Numbered from the stretch's first letter, positions 17,275 to 25,343 are shown. The stretch is DNA of 52,304 nucleotides from Elusimicrobiota bacterium (GCA_026388095.1 JAPLKL010000049.1:1-52304), one strand, 5' to 3'. Translations and numbers: made by a program. Notes: generated from the letters alone by a model not told the origin.

Positions 17275-17329
17275 AGGTCCTCGTCGGAATCCGGCAAAAT
17301 TGTATCATTTATCCGCCGGCCAACCAGTC
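17275..17329. promoter_or_regulatory. Divergent promoter region, HAD-UbiA / SDR operons
   Basis: This 55-bp gap carries a plus-strand TATCAT (17303-17308) and an overlapping minus-strand TACAAT. Transcription both ways from overlapping -10 boxes would tie expression of the two operons together. No clear -35 boxes are seen. Confidence 0.45.
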
Positions 17330-18355
17330 ATGAAAGCCTTGGTCACGGGAGGATGCGGATATTTCGGGGACCTGCTGACTGAGCACCTCCTCAAATCCGG
17401 GCACCAGGTCCGGATCTTCGACCTCGACGACGGCGAGCCTCACCGCGAAGGAGCGGAATACCGGCGCGCAGACATCCGGGATCGGGACGCTATAGCGGCC
17501 GCCTGCGTGGGCATGGACTGGGTCTTCCACAACGTGGCCCAGGTGCCTTTGGCCAAGGACCGGGCCCTCTTCTGGTCGGTCAACCGAGACGGCACCGAGA
17601 ACCTCCTGCGCGCCGCAGCCGCGGCCAAAGTGCGCAAGGTGGTGCACACATCCTCCAGCGCGGTGTACGGCCGGCCGCTGAGCAATCCCGTCACCGAGGA
17701 CACGGCGCCCGCGCCGCTGGAGGACTACGGCCGGGCCAAGCTGGCCGCGGAGCAGCTCTGTTTGGAGCACGCCGCCGAAGGCCTGGATGTCACCATCATC
17801 CGCCCCCGCACCATCCTGGGCCCCGGCCGCCTCGGCATCTTCCAGATCCTCTTCGAATGGGTGCGCCAGGGGGTGAACATCCCGGTCCTGGGCTCCGGGG
17901 ACAACCGCTTCCAGTTCGTACATGCCGCGGACCTCGCCCAAGCCTGCCTGCTCGCCGCGGCGCGGCCCGGCGCGGAAGCCTACAACTGCGGCGCGGAACG
18001 CTTCGGCACCATGCGCGAGGCTCTTGAGGAGCTCTGCCGCCACGCCCGGACCGATTCCCAGGTCAGGAGCGTGCCCAAGGCTCCGGCCGTGGCCCTGATG
18101 CGCCTGTGCTCCGCGCTCGGGCTCTCGCCCTTGGGCCCCTACCATGTGATGTACGGCGAGGAGCTGTTCTTCGACATCAGCAAGGCCGTGCACGAGTTGG
18201 GCTGGAAGCCGCGCTACTCCAATTTTGAGATGCTCATGGAGAGCTACAACTGGTACGCGGCGAACCGCGAACGGGTCCTCTCGACCTCCGGCTCCAGCTT
18301 CCATCGCTCCGCCGTGTCCCCGGGCGCGCTGAGCCTGCTCAAGCATCTGCTCTGA
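17330..18355 (+). CDS. NAD-dependent epimerase/dehydratase (extended SDR)
   Basis: 341 residues from the ATG at 17330. The N-terminal Rossmann motif is VTGGCGYFGDLLTEHL, with an acidic residue after strand 2 (FDLDD) suggesting NAD(H). The catalytic set is SSSAVYG plus DYGRAK (YxxxK). IIRPRTILGPGRLGI and FQFVHAADLAQA are typical of nucleotide-sugar or 3-beta-hydroxysteroid-type extended SDRs. The C-terminal WKPRYS resembles sugar epimerases. Its stop overlaps the rtcB start by one base (TGATG), and it is divergent from the HAD-UbiA operon. The substrate is probably a nucleotide- or lipid-linked sugar. Confidence 0.8.
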   Translation: MKALVTGGCGYFGDLLTEHLLKSGHQVRIFDLDDGEPHREGAEYRRADIRDRDAIAAACVGMDWVFHNVAQVPLAKDRALFWSVNRDGTENLLRAAAAAKVRKVVHTSSSAVYGRPLSNPVTEDTAPAPLEDYGRAKLAAEQLCLEHAAEGLDVTIIRPRTILGPGRLGIFQILFEWVRQGVNIPVLGSGDNRFQFVHAADLAQACLLAAARPGAEAYNCGAERFGTMREALEELCRHARTDSQVRSVPKAPAVALMRLCSALGLSPLGPYHVMYGEELFFDISKAVHELGWKPRYSNFEMLMESYNWYAANRERVLSTSGSSFHRSAVSPGALSLLKHLL

Positions 18356-19782
18356 TGACCAGGTTCCGAAAGCTGGACGACTTCCGCTGGGAACTGCCGC
18401 GCACGGGGGCCATGCGCGTGCCCGGCCTGGTCTACGCCACGGAGAGGATGCTCCCCAAGTTCGAAGCGGAGAAGGTCGCGGAGCAGGTGGCCAACGTGGC
18501 GACCTTGCCGGGGATCGTGCGCTATTCCATGGCCATGCCCGACGCGCACTGGGGCTACGGCATGCCGGTCGGAGGCGTGGCCGCGACCTCGGCTGCCGAT
18601 GGCGTCATCAGCCCCGGGGCCGTGGGCTACGACATCTCCTGCGGGGTGCGCCTGCTGCGCACGGACCTTAGGGCCGTGGAGGTCAAGGCGGTCATCCCCA
18701 AGCTCATGGACGCGCTGTTCCGGGCCGTGCCTTCCGGGGTGGGCTCTGAGGGTCCTCTGCGCCTGGGGAAAGAAGAGCTGCGCAAGGTCTTCGCCAAGGG
18801 CGCGCGCTGGGCGGTCGAGAAAGGGTACGGCGAGCGCTCGGACTTGGAGAACGTGGAGGACGGCGGGGCCTTGGCCGAGGCTGACCCGGAGCGGCCCAGC
18901 CCGCGCGCGGTCGAGCGCGGCCAGAACCAGCTGGGGACCTTGGGCAGCGGGAACCATTTCCTGGAGCTGCAGGAGGTCACGGATGTCTATGAGCCGGGCA
19001 CGGCCGCGGTGTTCGGGCTGTTCCCGGGCCAACTGACGGTGCTCATCCACACGGGCTCGCGCGGCTGCGGCTACCAGATCTGCGACGACTCCTTGCGCTC
19101 CATGCAGTCCGCGGTGCGCAAGTACAACATATCCTTGCCCGACCGCCAGCTCTGCTGCGCGCCTTTCGCTTCGCCGGAGGGGCGGGCCTACTTCGGAGCC
19201 ATGTGCGCGGGCGCGAACTTCGCGCGGGCCAACCGGCAGGCCATCACGCATCTGACGCGGCAGGCTCTGCTGCGGACTGTGGGCCGGGACCTGGGGCTGC
19301 GCGTGGTCTACGATGTGGCCCATAACCTCTGCAAGGTGGAGGAGCACGAGGTCGCAGGGAAGCTGACCCGGCTCTGCGTGCACCGCAAGGGCGCGACGCG
19401 GGCTTTCCCGGCGGGCCGGCCCGAGGTGCCGGAGGCTTACCGCGCCGTGGGCCAGCCGGTCCTGGTGCCGGGCTCCATGGGCACGGCCTCCTATGTCCTG
19501 GTGGGCACGGAGACGGCCATGAAGGAGACCTGGGGGACCACCGCGCACGGCGCGGGCCGGATGATGAGCCGGACCCAGGCCCTGAAGCAGATCCAGGGGC
19601 GGGAGCTGATGAGCCAGCTCAAGGGTCTGGGCATCGAGGTGCGCACGGATTCTCTGCGGGGCCTGGCCGAGGAGGCGCCTTTCGCCTATAAGGATGTCTC
19701 CGAGGTGGTGGAGGCCTGCCACGGGGCCGGGATCTCGCGCAAAGTGGCGCGGATGCGGCCTCTGGGAGTGGTGAAGGGTTGA
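18355..19782 (+). CDS. rtcB: RNA-splicing ligase RtcB
   Basis: 475 residues, the normal length. RtcB joins 2',3'-cyclic phosphate or 3'-phosphate RNA ends to 5'-OH ends using GTP and Mn. Metal and guanylation motifs are all visible: MPDAHWGYGMPVGGVA, GAVGYDISCGVRL, GSGNHFLEL, HTGSRGCGYQ, VYDVAHNLCKVEEH, RKGATRAFP, LVPGSMGTASYVL and TAHGAGRMMSR, which contains the guanylated histidine. It sits between the SDR gene (1-base overlap) and archease (4-base overlap). Confidence 0.95.
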   Translation: MTRFRKLDDFRWELPRTGAMRVPGLVYATERMLPKFEAEKVAEQVANVATLPGIVRYSMAMPDAHWGYGMPVGGVAATSAADGVISPGAVGYDISCGVRLLRTDLRAVEVKAVIPKLMDALFRAVPSGVGSEGPLRLGKEELRKVFAKGARWAVEKGYGERSDLENVEDGGALAEADPERPSPRAVERGQNQLGTLGSGNHFLELQEVTDVYEPGTAAVFGLFPGQLTVLIHTGSRGCGYQICDDSLRSMQSAVRKYNISLPDRQLCCAPFASPEGRAYFGAMCAGANFARANRQAITHLTRQALLRTVGRDLGLRVVYDVAHNLCKVEEHEVAGKLTRLCVHRKGATRAFPAGRPEVPEAYRAVGQPVLVPGSMGTASYVLVGTETAMKETWGTTAHGAGRMMSRTQALKQIQGRELMSQLKGLGIEVRTDSLRGLAEEAPFAYKDVSEVVEACHGAGISRKVARMRPLGVVKG

Positions 19783-20192
19783 GAGCGGGCTTCCGCATCC
19801 TGCCGCACACCTCCGAAATGGGGCTGGAGGTGACGGCTCCGGACTGGGCGTCTTTCTACCGCTGCGCGGCAGAGGGGCTCTTGGCGATCTACGGGCTGCG
19901 GCCGGGCAAGCACGGGACGGCGGAAGTCGATCGCTCCTTCGCGGCGGAGACTCCGGAAGACATTGTCGTCTCTTGGCTCACGGAGCTGATCTTCCTCATC
20001 GGGACCGAGAAGCTGGTCCCTGCCAAGATCGAGGTTCTCAAGGCCGGCCCGCAGGACCTGCGCGTGGTGATCAAAGGCAACCGGGGCAACGACATCTCAC
20101 TGGCACGCGAGATCAAGGCTGTCACTTATCACGGTCTCGAGGTGGAGAGCGGCCGGTCCGGGATGAAGGCGCGCATCATCCTTGACTTATAA
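19779..20192 (+). CDS. Archease, RtcB activator
   Basis: 137 residues starting with TTG at 19779, which overlaps the rtcB stop as TTGA. Archease signatures are the N-terminal RILPHTSEMGLEV, CAAEGLLAIYGL and the C-terminal AVTYHGLEVESGRSGMKARI with conserved acidic ends (ILDL). Archease speeds RtcB guanylation and allows multiple turnover. The tight gene pair fits that role. Confidence 0.9.
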   Translation: MRAGFRILPHTSEMGLEVTAPDWASFYRCAAEGLLAIYGLRPGKHGTAEVDRSFAAETPEDIVVSWLTELIFLIGTEKLVPAKIEVLKAGPQDLRVVIKGNRGNDISLAREIKAVTYHGLEVESGRSGMKARIILDL

Positions 20193-20207
20193 TCGGGGAC
20201 GTGGGTC

Positions 20208-20236
20208 TTGACGAAAAGGGTTCGCGGGGCTATAGT
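20208..20236 (+). promoter_or_regulatory. Strong promoter with no ORF downstream
   Basis: TTGACG (20208-20213), 17 bases, TATAGT (20231-20236). The next 85 bases hold no plausible plus-strand gene and end in a terminator. It appears to drive the small RNA candidate. Confidence 0.65.
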
Positions 20237-20242
20237 CATTAC

Positions 20243-20329
20243 GTGGACGCCCTCCGGGGGTCCAAAAGAAGACAGCCGGCGGCGCCGCCGCCGAACAAGC
20301 CAAATCCCCGACAAGGGGATTTGGCTTTT
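20243..20329 (+). ncRNA. Candidate small RNA, about 87 nt
   Basis: Starts about 7 bases after the -10 at 20231-20236 and ends in a strong terminator. Predicted structure: hairpin 1 with arms 20245-20252 and 20256-20263 (one mismatch); an A-rich single-stranded stretch at 20264-20272; a self-complementary GC segment 20277-20290; terminator stem 20297-20309 with 20315-20327 plus TTTT. It lies between archease and the convergent ferritin-like gene. I do not recognise it as 6S, SRP, tmRNA or RNase P RNA. It could be a trans-acting small RNA, or a regulator antisense to the 3' end of the ferritin-like mRNA. Confidence 0.5.
20297..20329 (+). terminator. Rho-independent terminator
   Basis: A perfect 13-bp stem (20297-20309 with 20315-20327, loop of 5) followed by TTTT on the plus strand. 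It ends one base before the stop codon of the convergent ferritin-like gene and may also stop that transcript. Confidence 0.85.
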
Positions 20330-20830
20330 CTAGGCGCCATCCTCAAGGCTTCGGATCGACTCGATGAGTGCGGCGAGCTTCACGAGATGCCGCTTCTCCT
20401 CCTCAATGATCCGGTCCACGATCGGGAGGTCCCCGGGCGGAAGGTGGTCCTTGAGGGTGATGTACGTGAAGATGGATTCTTTTTCGATGTAGACCCCGTA
20501 GGCCAGGGCGTCAAGGTCGGTGCTCACGTCTTCCAGCAGGACCTTGGCCAAGCGGCGCTCGGTAAACACGTAGGAGGAGGCCACGGCGCGCGCGAACCCC
20601 TCTGGAGCTCCGGAGGCGGTCTGCGCGGCGCTCGGCAGAGCCCGCAGCATGTCCTCGAAGCAGCGGGAGTGCGCCGACTCTTCGCCTTTGAGGAGGGCCC
20701 ACAGGCTCCTGAGCTTCTCGTCGACAGCGCGGCTCTCGAAATACTCATAAGCCTGCCGGCCGCTCTCTTCGATATGGATCGCCAGCGCGATGAGCTCCCG
20801 GCTCTGCAGGAAGACTGCCATGTTCGTCAT
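20330..20830 (-). CDS. Ferritin-like diiron protein (rubrerythrin-type)
   Basis: 166 residues from the ATG at 20830 (a second ATG at 20821 is possible). It is a four-helix bundle with carboxylate/histidine motifs in the right order: HIEESGRQAYEYF, KGEESAHSRCFEDML, YIEKESIFTYI and EEEKRHLVKL. These could bind a diiron centre. There is no C-terminal rubredoxin domain. Likely roles are peroxide or oxygen detoxification or iron handling. The gene has its own -10 (TATACT, 20849-20844) and is divergent from the large membrane glycosyltransferase. Confidence 0.75.
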   Translation of the reverse strand: MTNMAVFLQSRELIALAIHIEESGRQAYEYFESRAVDEKLRSLWALLKGEESAHSRCFEDMLRALPSAAQTASGAPEGFARAVASSYVFTERRLAKVLLEDVSTDLDALAYGVYIEKESIFTYITLKDHLPPGDLPIVDRIIEEEKRHLVKLAALIESIRSLEDGA

Positions 20831-20843
20831 CGGACGACATGAT

Positions 20844-20851
20844 AGTATAAT
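20844..20851. promoter_or_regulatory. Overlapping divergent -10 boxes
   Basis: The minus strand reads TATACT (20849-20844) and the plus strand reads TATAAT (20846-20851). The two boxes share four base pairs, so polymerase bound for one gene must block the other. They serve the ferritin-like gene and the glycosyltransferase at 20917. Confidence 0.5.
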
Positions 20852-20916
20852 GCAAGGCGCGGCGCTTTCATAACATCAACCTGATCAAGATCAAATCCTC
20901 CTTCGCCCGCTGGCTC

Positions 20917-23223
20917 GTGCCCGGTCTCGGGACGGCCGGTTTCGTCAGTATTTGCCTGCTCATGCACGCGTTCGAGCCGTGGGGGCGCGGCTTCGATACC
21001 GCCGGCGGGCCCCTCTTCACCTACCATCTGCTGCGAGCCGGCTTGGCCGGCTTCTTCGCGCTGCTGCTCTATGGGGCGGGGGATCTCGTCCTGGCCCATC
21101 AGCCGATCGCGCAGGCCCCCGTGCCAGGGAGAGAAAAGGGGGTAGAGGCCGAGTGGGGGACGCTCGATCGCATCCTCGACCGATCCTTCGCCGGTGCGGC
21201 CGTCCTCAGCCTCGGCTCCTTCGCCCTTGGCCTGGCGGGCGGCTACTATCGGCTGCCGGTGATCGCGGGGGCCGCGGCGCTGGTCTTTCTCACCCTGCGG
21301 CGGTCTCTTGAGCGGTTCGTGACCACGGATCCTCCGGCCGCCCCTGCCGGGCCCGGACCGGGCTCGGGCGCGGCGCCACCCCGCACCCGCTGGCCGGTGC
21401 GCGTGGTGGTCTGGCTCGTCATCGTCGAGGCGCTCTTCCTGCTGATCACGAAGGCGACCGACCTGCCGGTGCGACGGGACGGCGACTCGGTTGTCCACTA
21501 CCTGCCGTACCTCGAGTCGGTGCTCGCGCAGCACTCGCTGGCGAAAAACCACTTCTTCATGCACTTCTTCTACTCGAAGGGCTACGGCCTGCTCTTCTTC
21601 CTCGCGCTGCTCGGGGGGCTGCGGGTGGCGGCGGTCGTCTCCTTCTGCTTCGCGGTCCTCGCGGCCCTGCTCGTCGCCACCACCGTCCGGCGGGTCGCCG
21701 ATCCGCTCGGCATCGACGGGGCGCTCGCCGGTGCGGTCGCGGCGGCCCTTTACCTGGCGGCACCGCTCTACGTCGAGGCGTTCGACAAGCCCCACGTGAC
21801 CAGCGGTGTGCTCATCTTCTACCTCGCCACCCGCATCGGCCGGCGGCTCGCCGGGTCGTCCGAACCGGGGGTCCAGCGCGGAGACCTGCTCTGCACGATC
21901 GCCACGCTGGTGATGAGTCCGCCGGCCTTCGCCTTCCTCCTGCCGCTGCTTCTCTTCGGCGCTGCGGCGGCCATCCTCTTGAGGCGACGGGCGGCCGCGA
22001 CCCACCTCGGGCGGCTCTTGGTCGCCGCCAGCCTCTCCTTTGCGGCCGTCATCGGCTTCAACTACGCGACGACCGGCCTGCCGGAATTCACCCCGGCCGC
22101 CACGATGTTCCGCCTGCGCGACGAGACGCGGCTGCGGCGATGGATCGATCCGCTGGCGATCGAGTACCAGCTCACCCTCGACAACGACAACTACCTGGTC
22201 CCGAGCAACCTGACCGCGAAGACTATCCTGGACCCGGGACCGATGGAGGATCCTCAGATGGCCAGGCTCGGGGGATTGCGCCCAGTGCTCGTTGCTGTGG
22301 CCCTGTTCGGGCTCCTCTGCCTCGTCGCTCGTCGCCGCGAGGAGCTCCGCCTGTTGGTGCCGCTGGCGCCGATCGCTCTGCTCGCGCTGCTGGCGAACCT
22401 GGGTTTTCTCTTGGCCCCGCGTCTGCCGTCGGCGCACCGCTATGCCATGTTCCTGGTCCCGACTCGCTACATCCTCTATGTGGCAGGGGTGAGCTTCGTC
22501 CTCGGTGCGCTCCGCGGTCGTCTCGCGCGCGTCCGCGGAGTGGTCTCGCTGACCGTCCTCCTCGCCTTGGCGGCGGCCGCGGTCGACGCCTTCGCCGGCG
22601 TGGTCCGCGCTTGGCCGATCGACTTCTTCCTCGGCCGCCACTCCCATGCCGACGCGCTCGCCGACGGCTTTCCGGAGGCCGCCGCATGCCGCTGGATCCA
22701 GACGAAGTTGCCGCCGCACGGGCGCATCCTGACGTTGAACTACCTGTTCGGCTGCTACGCGCTGCCAGAAAGCCGCTTCGAGCCCTCGGTGATGAGCCAC
22801 CTCATCCGCGACTTCGGTCCGATCCTCTACGGATCGCCGGAGGAGTCGCGGCGCCTGCTTGAGCAGCACGGCGTCGAGTACTTCCTCGTCGCGATCGACG
22901 GACGCCCGATCATCCACTTCGGCTTCATGTCCCTCTTCTCCCGCGGCAACATCGAGCGCCACCTGCGGGTGCAGGCGATCGGGCCGGAGGCATACCTCTT
23001 CTCGTGGCGTCATCCAGGAGAACCGATCGAACCGGAAGAGCGCGTGGCCTTCGACCGTTTCCTCAAGGTCCGTGATGCCCAGGCCGAGTTGCCCTGGCAG
23101 CCCGGGGGCTGGACGGGATTTCCCCACGGCTACTTCTTCAAGCGCATGCGGGCCTACTATGAGGGGCGGCCCTTCGAGTTCCAGCCGATGGACAATACGG
23201 CCGCTCGGACCGCCGGGCCTTGA
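20917..23223 (+). CDS. Large multi-spanning membrane protein, glycosyltransferase-like
   Basis: 768 residues from GTG at 20917. An in-frame CTG at 20881 would add a basic N-terminus (MIKIKSSFARW) before the first membrane segment and may be the true start. About 12-14 hydrophobic segments are present (LGSFALGLAGGYY, VWLVIVEALFLLI, LGALRGRLARV region). The early loop VRRDGDSVVHYLPYLE has the Asp/Tyr pattern of the GT-C fold. The C-terminal 200 residues are soluble (GRILTLNYLFGCYALPESRFEP). Codon use (CTC, GTC and CGATCG-like runs) looks different from the neighbours. It is followed directly by the promoter of the next gene, so it is monocistronic. Function beyond GT-C-like transfer is not clear. 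Confidence 0.65.
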   Translation: MPGLGTAGFVSICLLMHAFEPWGRGFDTAGGPLFTYHLLRAGLAGFFALLLYGAGDLVLAHQPIAQAPVPGREKGVEAEWGTLDRILDRSFAGAAVLSLGSFALGLAGGYYRLPVIAGAAALVFLTLRRSLERFVTTDPPAAPAGPGPGSGAAPPRTRWPVRVVVWLVIVEALFLLITKATDLPVRRDGDSVVHYLPYLESVLAQHSLAKNHFFMHFFYSKGYGLLFFLALLGGLRVAAVVSFCFAVLAALLVATTVRRVADPLGIDGALAGAVAAALYLAAPLYVEAFDKPHVTSGVLIFYLATRIGRRLAGSSEPGVQRGDLLCTIATLVMSPPAFAFLLPLLLFGAAAAILLRRRAAATHLGRLLVAASLSFAAVIGFNYATTGLPEFTPAATMFRLRDETRLRRWIDPLAIEYQLTLDNDNYLVPSNLTAKTILDPGPMEDPQMARLGGLRPVLVAVALFGLLCLVARRREELRLLVPLAPIALLALLANLGFLLAPRLPSAHRYAMFLVPTRYILYVAGVSFVLGALRGRLARVRGVVSLTVLLALAAAAVDAFAGVVRAWPIDFFLGRHSHADALADGFPEAAACRWIQTKLPPHGRILTLNYLFGCYALPESRFEPSVMSHLIRDFGPILYGSPEESRRLLEQHGVEYFLVAIDGRPIIHFGFMSLFSRGNIERHLRVQAIGPEAYLFSWRHPGEPIEPEERVAFDRFLKVRDAQAELPWQPGGWTGFPHGYFFKRMRAYYEGRPFEFQPMDNTAARTAGP

Positions 23224-23248
23224 CAACTTCGGAGGCCCACCTTATACT
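23220..23248 (+). promoter_or_regulatory. Consensus promoter of the C39-like peptidase gene
   Basis: TTGACA (23220-23225, overlapping the stop codon of the previous gene), 17 bases, TATACT (23243-23248). This is the best sigma-70 match in the window. Confidence 0.85.
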
Positions 23249-23275
23249 CCTAATAGGTTGGAGGTCTCTACCCCC

Positions 23276-24745
23276 GTGACCCGAGAGAACTTCATCGTCG
23301 CCCTCCTATTGTTTGCCTGTGGAGTCCTCCCCTCCCTATCAGGCGCGGCGGAGCGCAAGCTCGTCTGGACCTTCCCCTGCACCTTCAAATACAACGACGT
23401 CGCCAAGTCCCTGTACGAGACCAAGATCAGCAGCCCGGAATGCGATTTCATCCACGCGACGTTCGGGAAGAATTCCACGCAGGATTTCAACAACTATGCC
23501 CTGACGGCTCAGCAAGCCTTCTTGATCGATGTGGGCAGCCACAGCGCCGCCGCTTATCACCTGCATAAGGCGGTGGTGGAGAAGCTCCTCAAGGAGACCG
23601 ACCCCGCGAAGCTCTCCCCCAGCCTCTCCCCGAAGGCCCGTCTGGAGAAGCTGATGGGGTCCCGAAAGACTTTGATCGACGTGACCATCGCGTCTTTCAA
23701 GCCGTTCCAGTGGGAACAAATGGTGGGGGACTCCTATCTCGACAACCGGGGCGGAGGCCTGCCCAAGAGTTGGTCCCCCTATATCGACCCGATCCGCAAG
23801 CGTGCCGAACTTCTCAATCAGATGATTCAGCCGCTGCAGTCTCAGATGATCGGCGACGCCGCCGCCGGCCTGGCGACCAAGATCAAGGTCGTGGAGACCT
23901 TGAAAGCGGTGAGCTCCACCCCCCAAGAATGGCTGGCCAAGCTGTTCGACGGCGGGTCCAAGGGGCCGGGGGCTCCCGGCGCCGCTGGCCAGCCGGGCAA
24001 GTCGGATCCGAGCAAGGCCGTGGCGCCGTCGGCCAGGCTGGGCCCTTATTCTCCCAAGCTGGCGCCTCCGGCTCCGCTGCCCCAGACCGCTCAGGCGCAG
24101 GCCAAGTACGGCAACTTCAACCGCGGCTACAAGGAGGGCATGCAGCGCGTGGCCGACGAAGCGTCGCTCGCGTGGTGGCACTACACAGGCCAGACGCGCA
24201 CCGTCGGCGACCCGGTGGGCAAGTCGAACCTGGTCTTCCACCAAGAGGGCGGAAGCTGCGCCCTGGGCGCCCAGTTCCAGGCCCTGCAGGTCCGCGGCAA
24301 GATCCCGCCCGCCAAGGACGATAAGGCCATCCGCGCCTTCGTCCAGCAGGCCCAGCAGGACGGGGCCTTCGTGGAGATCCGGGACAAGAGCGGCGGGCTC
24401 TACGGCGGCACTTCGTTCGCGAACCTGGACCGGATGCTGACGGCTTACAATGTCCCCCACGCCCTCAAGCTGAAAGCCACCCAGCAGGACCTCGACCGGG
24501 CCGTGCTCCAGAACGGCGACGCCATCGTCACCGTGAACGCCGCCCTGTTCTGGCAGGATCCCCAGCACGCAGTGGGCCACGCCGTCTACGTGACCGGCGC
24601 GGAAGTGGATAAGACCGGCAAGGTCGTGGGCTACTACTTCAACGACACGGGCACCGGAGAGGGCGCGCGCTTTGTCACCGCGGCGGATTTCAACAAGGCC
24701 TGGACGCACGGTCTCATCAGCTTCACCCCGGCCCATGGCAAGTAA
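23276..24745 (+). CDS. Secreted protein with C-terminal C39-like cysteine peptidase domain
   Basis: 489 residues. The GTG at 23276 follows GGAGGT by 10 bases. Signal peptide at about 1-24 (FIVALLLFACGVLPSL). Residues 25-220 are a helical domain of unknown type (WTFPCTFKYNDVAKSLYE). A Pro/Ala/Gly linker covers about 225-275, and a papain-like domain about 315-489. That last domain has FHQEGGSCALGAQ (oxyanion Gln, catalytic Cys at about 328), GHAVYVTG (His at about 435) and YFNDTGTG (Asn/Asp), the C39 order. It may cleave a peptide outside the cytoplasm or be a non-transporter relative of bacteriocin-leader peptidases. It overlaps the following lipoprotein gene by 11 bases. Confidence 0.7.
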   Translation: MTRENFIVALLLFACGVLPSLSGAAERKLVWTFPCTFKYNDVAKSLYETKISSPECDFIHATFGKNSTQDFNNYALTAQQAFLIDVGSHSAAAYHLHKAVVEKLLKETDPAKLSPSLSPKARLEKLMGSRKTLIDVTIASFKPFQWEQMVGDSYLDNRGGGLPKSWSPYIDPIRKRAELLNQMIQPLQSQMIGDAAAGLATKIKVVETLKAVSSTPQEWLAKLFDGGSKGPGAPGAAGQPGKSDPSKAVAPSARLGPYSPKLAPPAPLPQTAQAQAKYGNFNRGYKEGMQRVADEASLAWWHYTGQTRTVGDPVGKSNLVFHQEGGSCALGAQFQALQVRGKIPPAKDDKAIRAFVQQAQQDGAFVEIRDKSGGLYGGTSFANLDRMLTAYNVPHALKLKATQQDLDRAVLQNGDAIVTVNAALFWQDPQHAVGHAVYVTGAEVDKTGKVVGYYFNDTGTGEGARFVTAADFNKAWTHGLISFTPAHGK

Positions 24746-25343
24746 ACGCGCCGGGCTGTTGGCTCTGGCTGCCTGCCTGGCCGCCTGCAAGGGCAGCGAC
24801 TACTGGGCGGGGCGGCTCGCCGCCAACCGCCTGCATCAGCGCGCCAAGGAAGTCCGCCAATGCGTCGACTGCTTGAAGTCGGTGCCCATCGAGTTCGGCG
24901 AGACCTACCCCGTCCCGATGCTCGACGGCAAGCAGGGGCATTTCCAGGTCCTGTATTTTCCGGTCAAGTTCTCCCCCTCCACGTGCACCATGGCGAGCCC
25001 GGTCTTCGCCGGGGAATTTGTCTTGGATGAGCCGGCCGCGGACCGCTGCGTCAGCCTGGACACGACCACGGTGGAGCCCCTCGGCCGCTGCATGCCGCCG
25101 GGGCTTTCCATGACCAAGCTCGCCCGGGCCGAGGCCCGTCTGTTCGAATCCCTGGACCCGGCGGCCGCCCTCTATTTCAAGGGCGCTCCGGTGGGCCCGC
25201 AGGAGCGCAAGCTCCTCTCCGGATATGTCGAGGCCATACAGACACTCGTGACGCCCGCCATGCTGCCGTACTATTACCGGCAGAACCCGGACTTCTGGGA
25301 ATGGCTGCGCAAGGAGGGCGGCCGATCCATCCCGAAGCCTTAA
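24735..25343 (+). CDS. Lipoprotein of unknown function
   Basis: 202 residues from the ATG at 24735. The signal peptide ends in a lipobox LAAC (Cys18; another AAC ends at Cys14). The mature protein carries cysteines in CVDCLKSV, STCTMAS, DRCVSLD and GRCMPPG, suggesting disulfides, and ends WEWLRKEGG. It overlaps the C39-like peptidase gene by 11 bases, so the two are co-expressed. It may be a partner, substrate or immunity-type protein for that enzyme; nothing in the sequence decides. Confidence 0.7.
   Translation: MASKRAGLLALAACLAACKGSDYWAGRLAANRLHQRAKEVRQCVDCLKSVPIEFGETYPVPMLDGKQGHFQVLYFPVKFSPSTCTMASPVFAGEFVLDEPAADRCVSLDTTTVEPLGRCMPPGLSMTKLARAEARLFESLDPAAALYFKGAPVGPQERKLLSGYVEAIQTLVTPAMLPYYYRQNPDFWEWLRKEGGRSIPKP

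Noticed and set aside
15499-17382. 627-codon plus-strand frame opposite HAD-UbiA
   Set aside because: Shadow ORF. The minus strand carries clear HAD and UbiA motifs.
20188-20193. TATAAT overlapping the archease stop codon
   Set aside because: No -35 at a workable distance. The TTGACG-17-TATAGT pair just downstream is much better.
20827-23226. 799-codon minus-strand frame opposite the large membrane glycosyltransferase
   Set aside because: Highly charged Glu/Arg-rich product with no domain. The plus strand encodes regular membrane helices.
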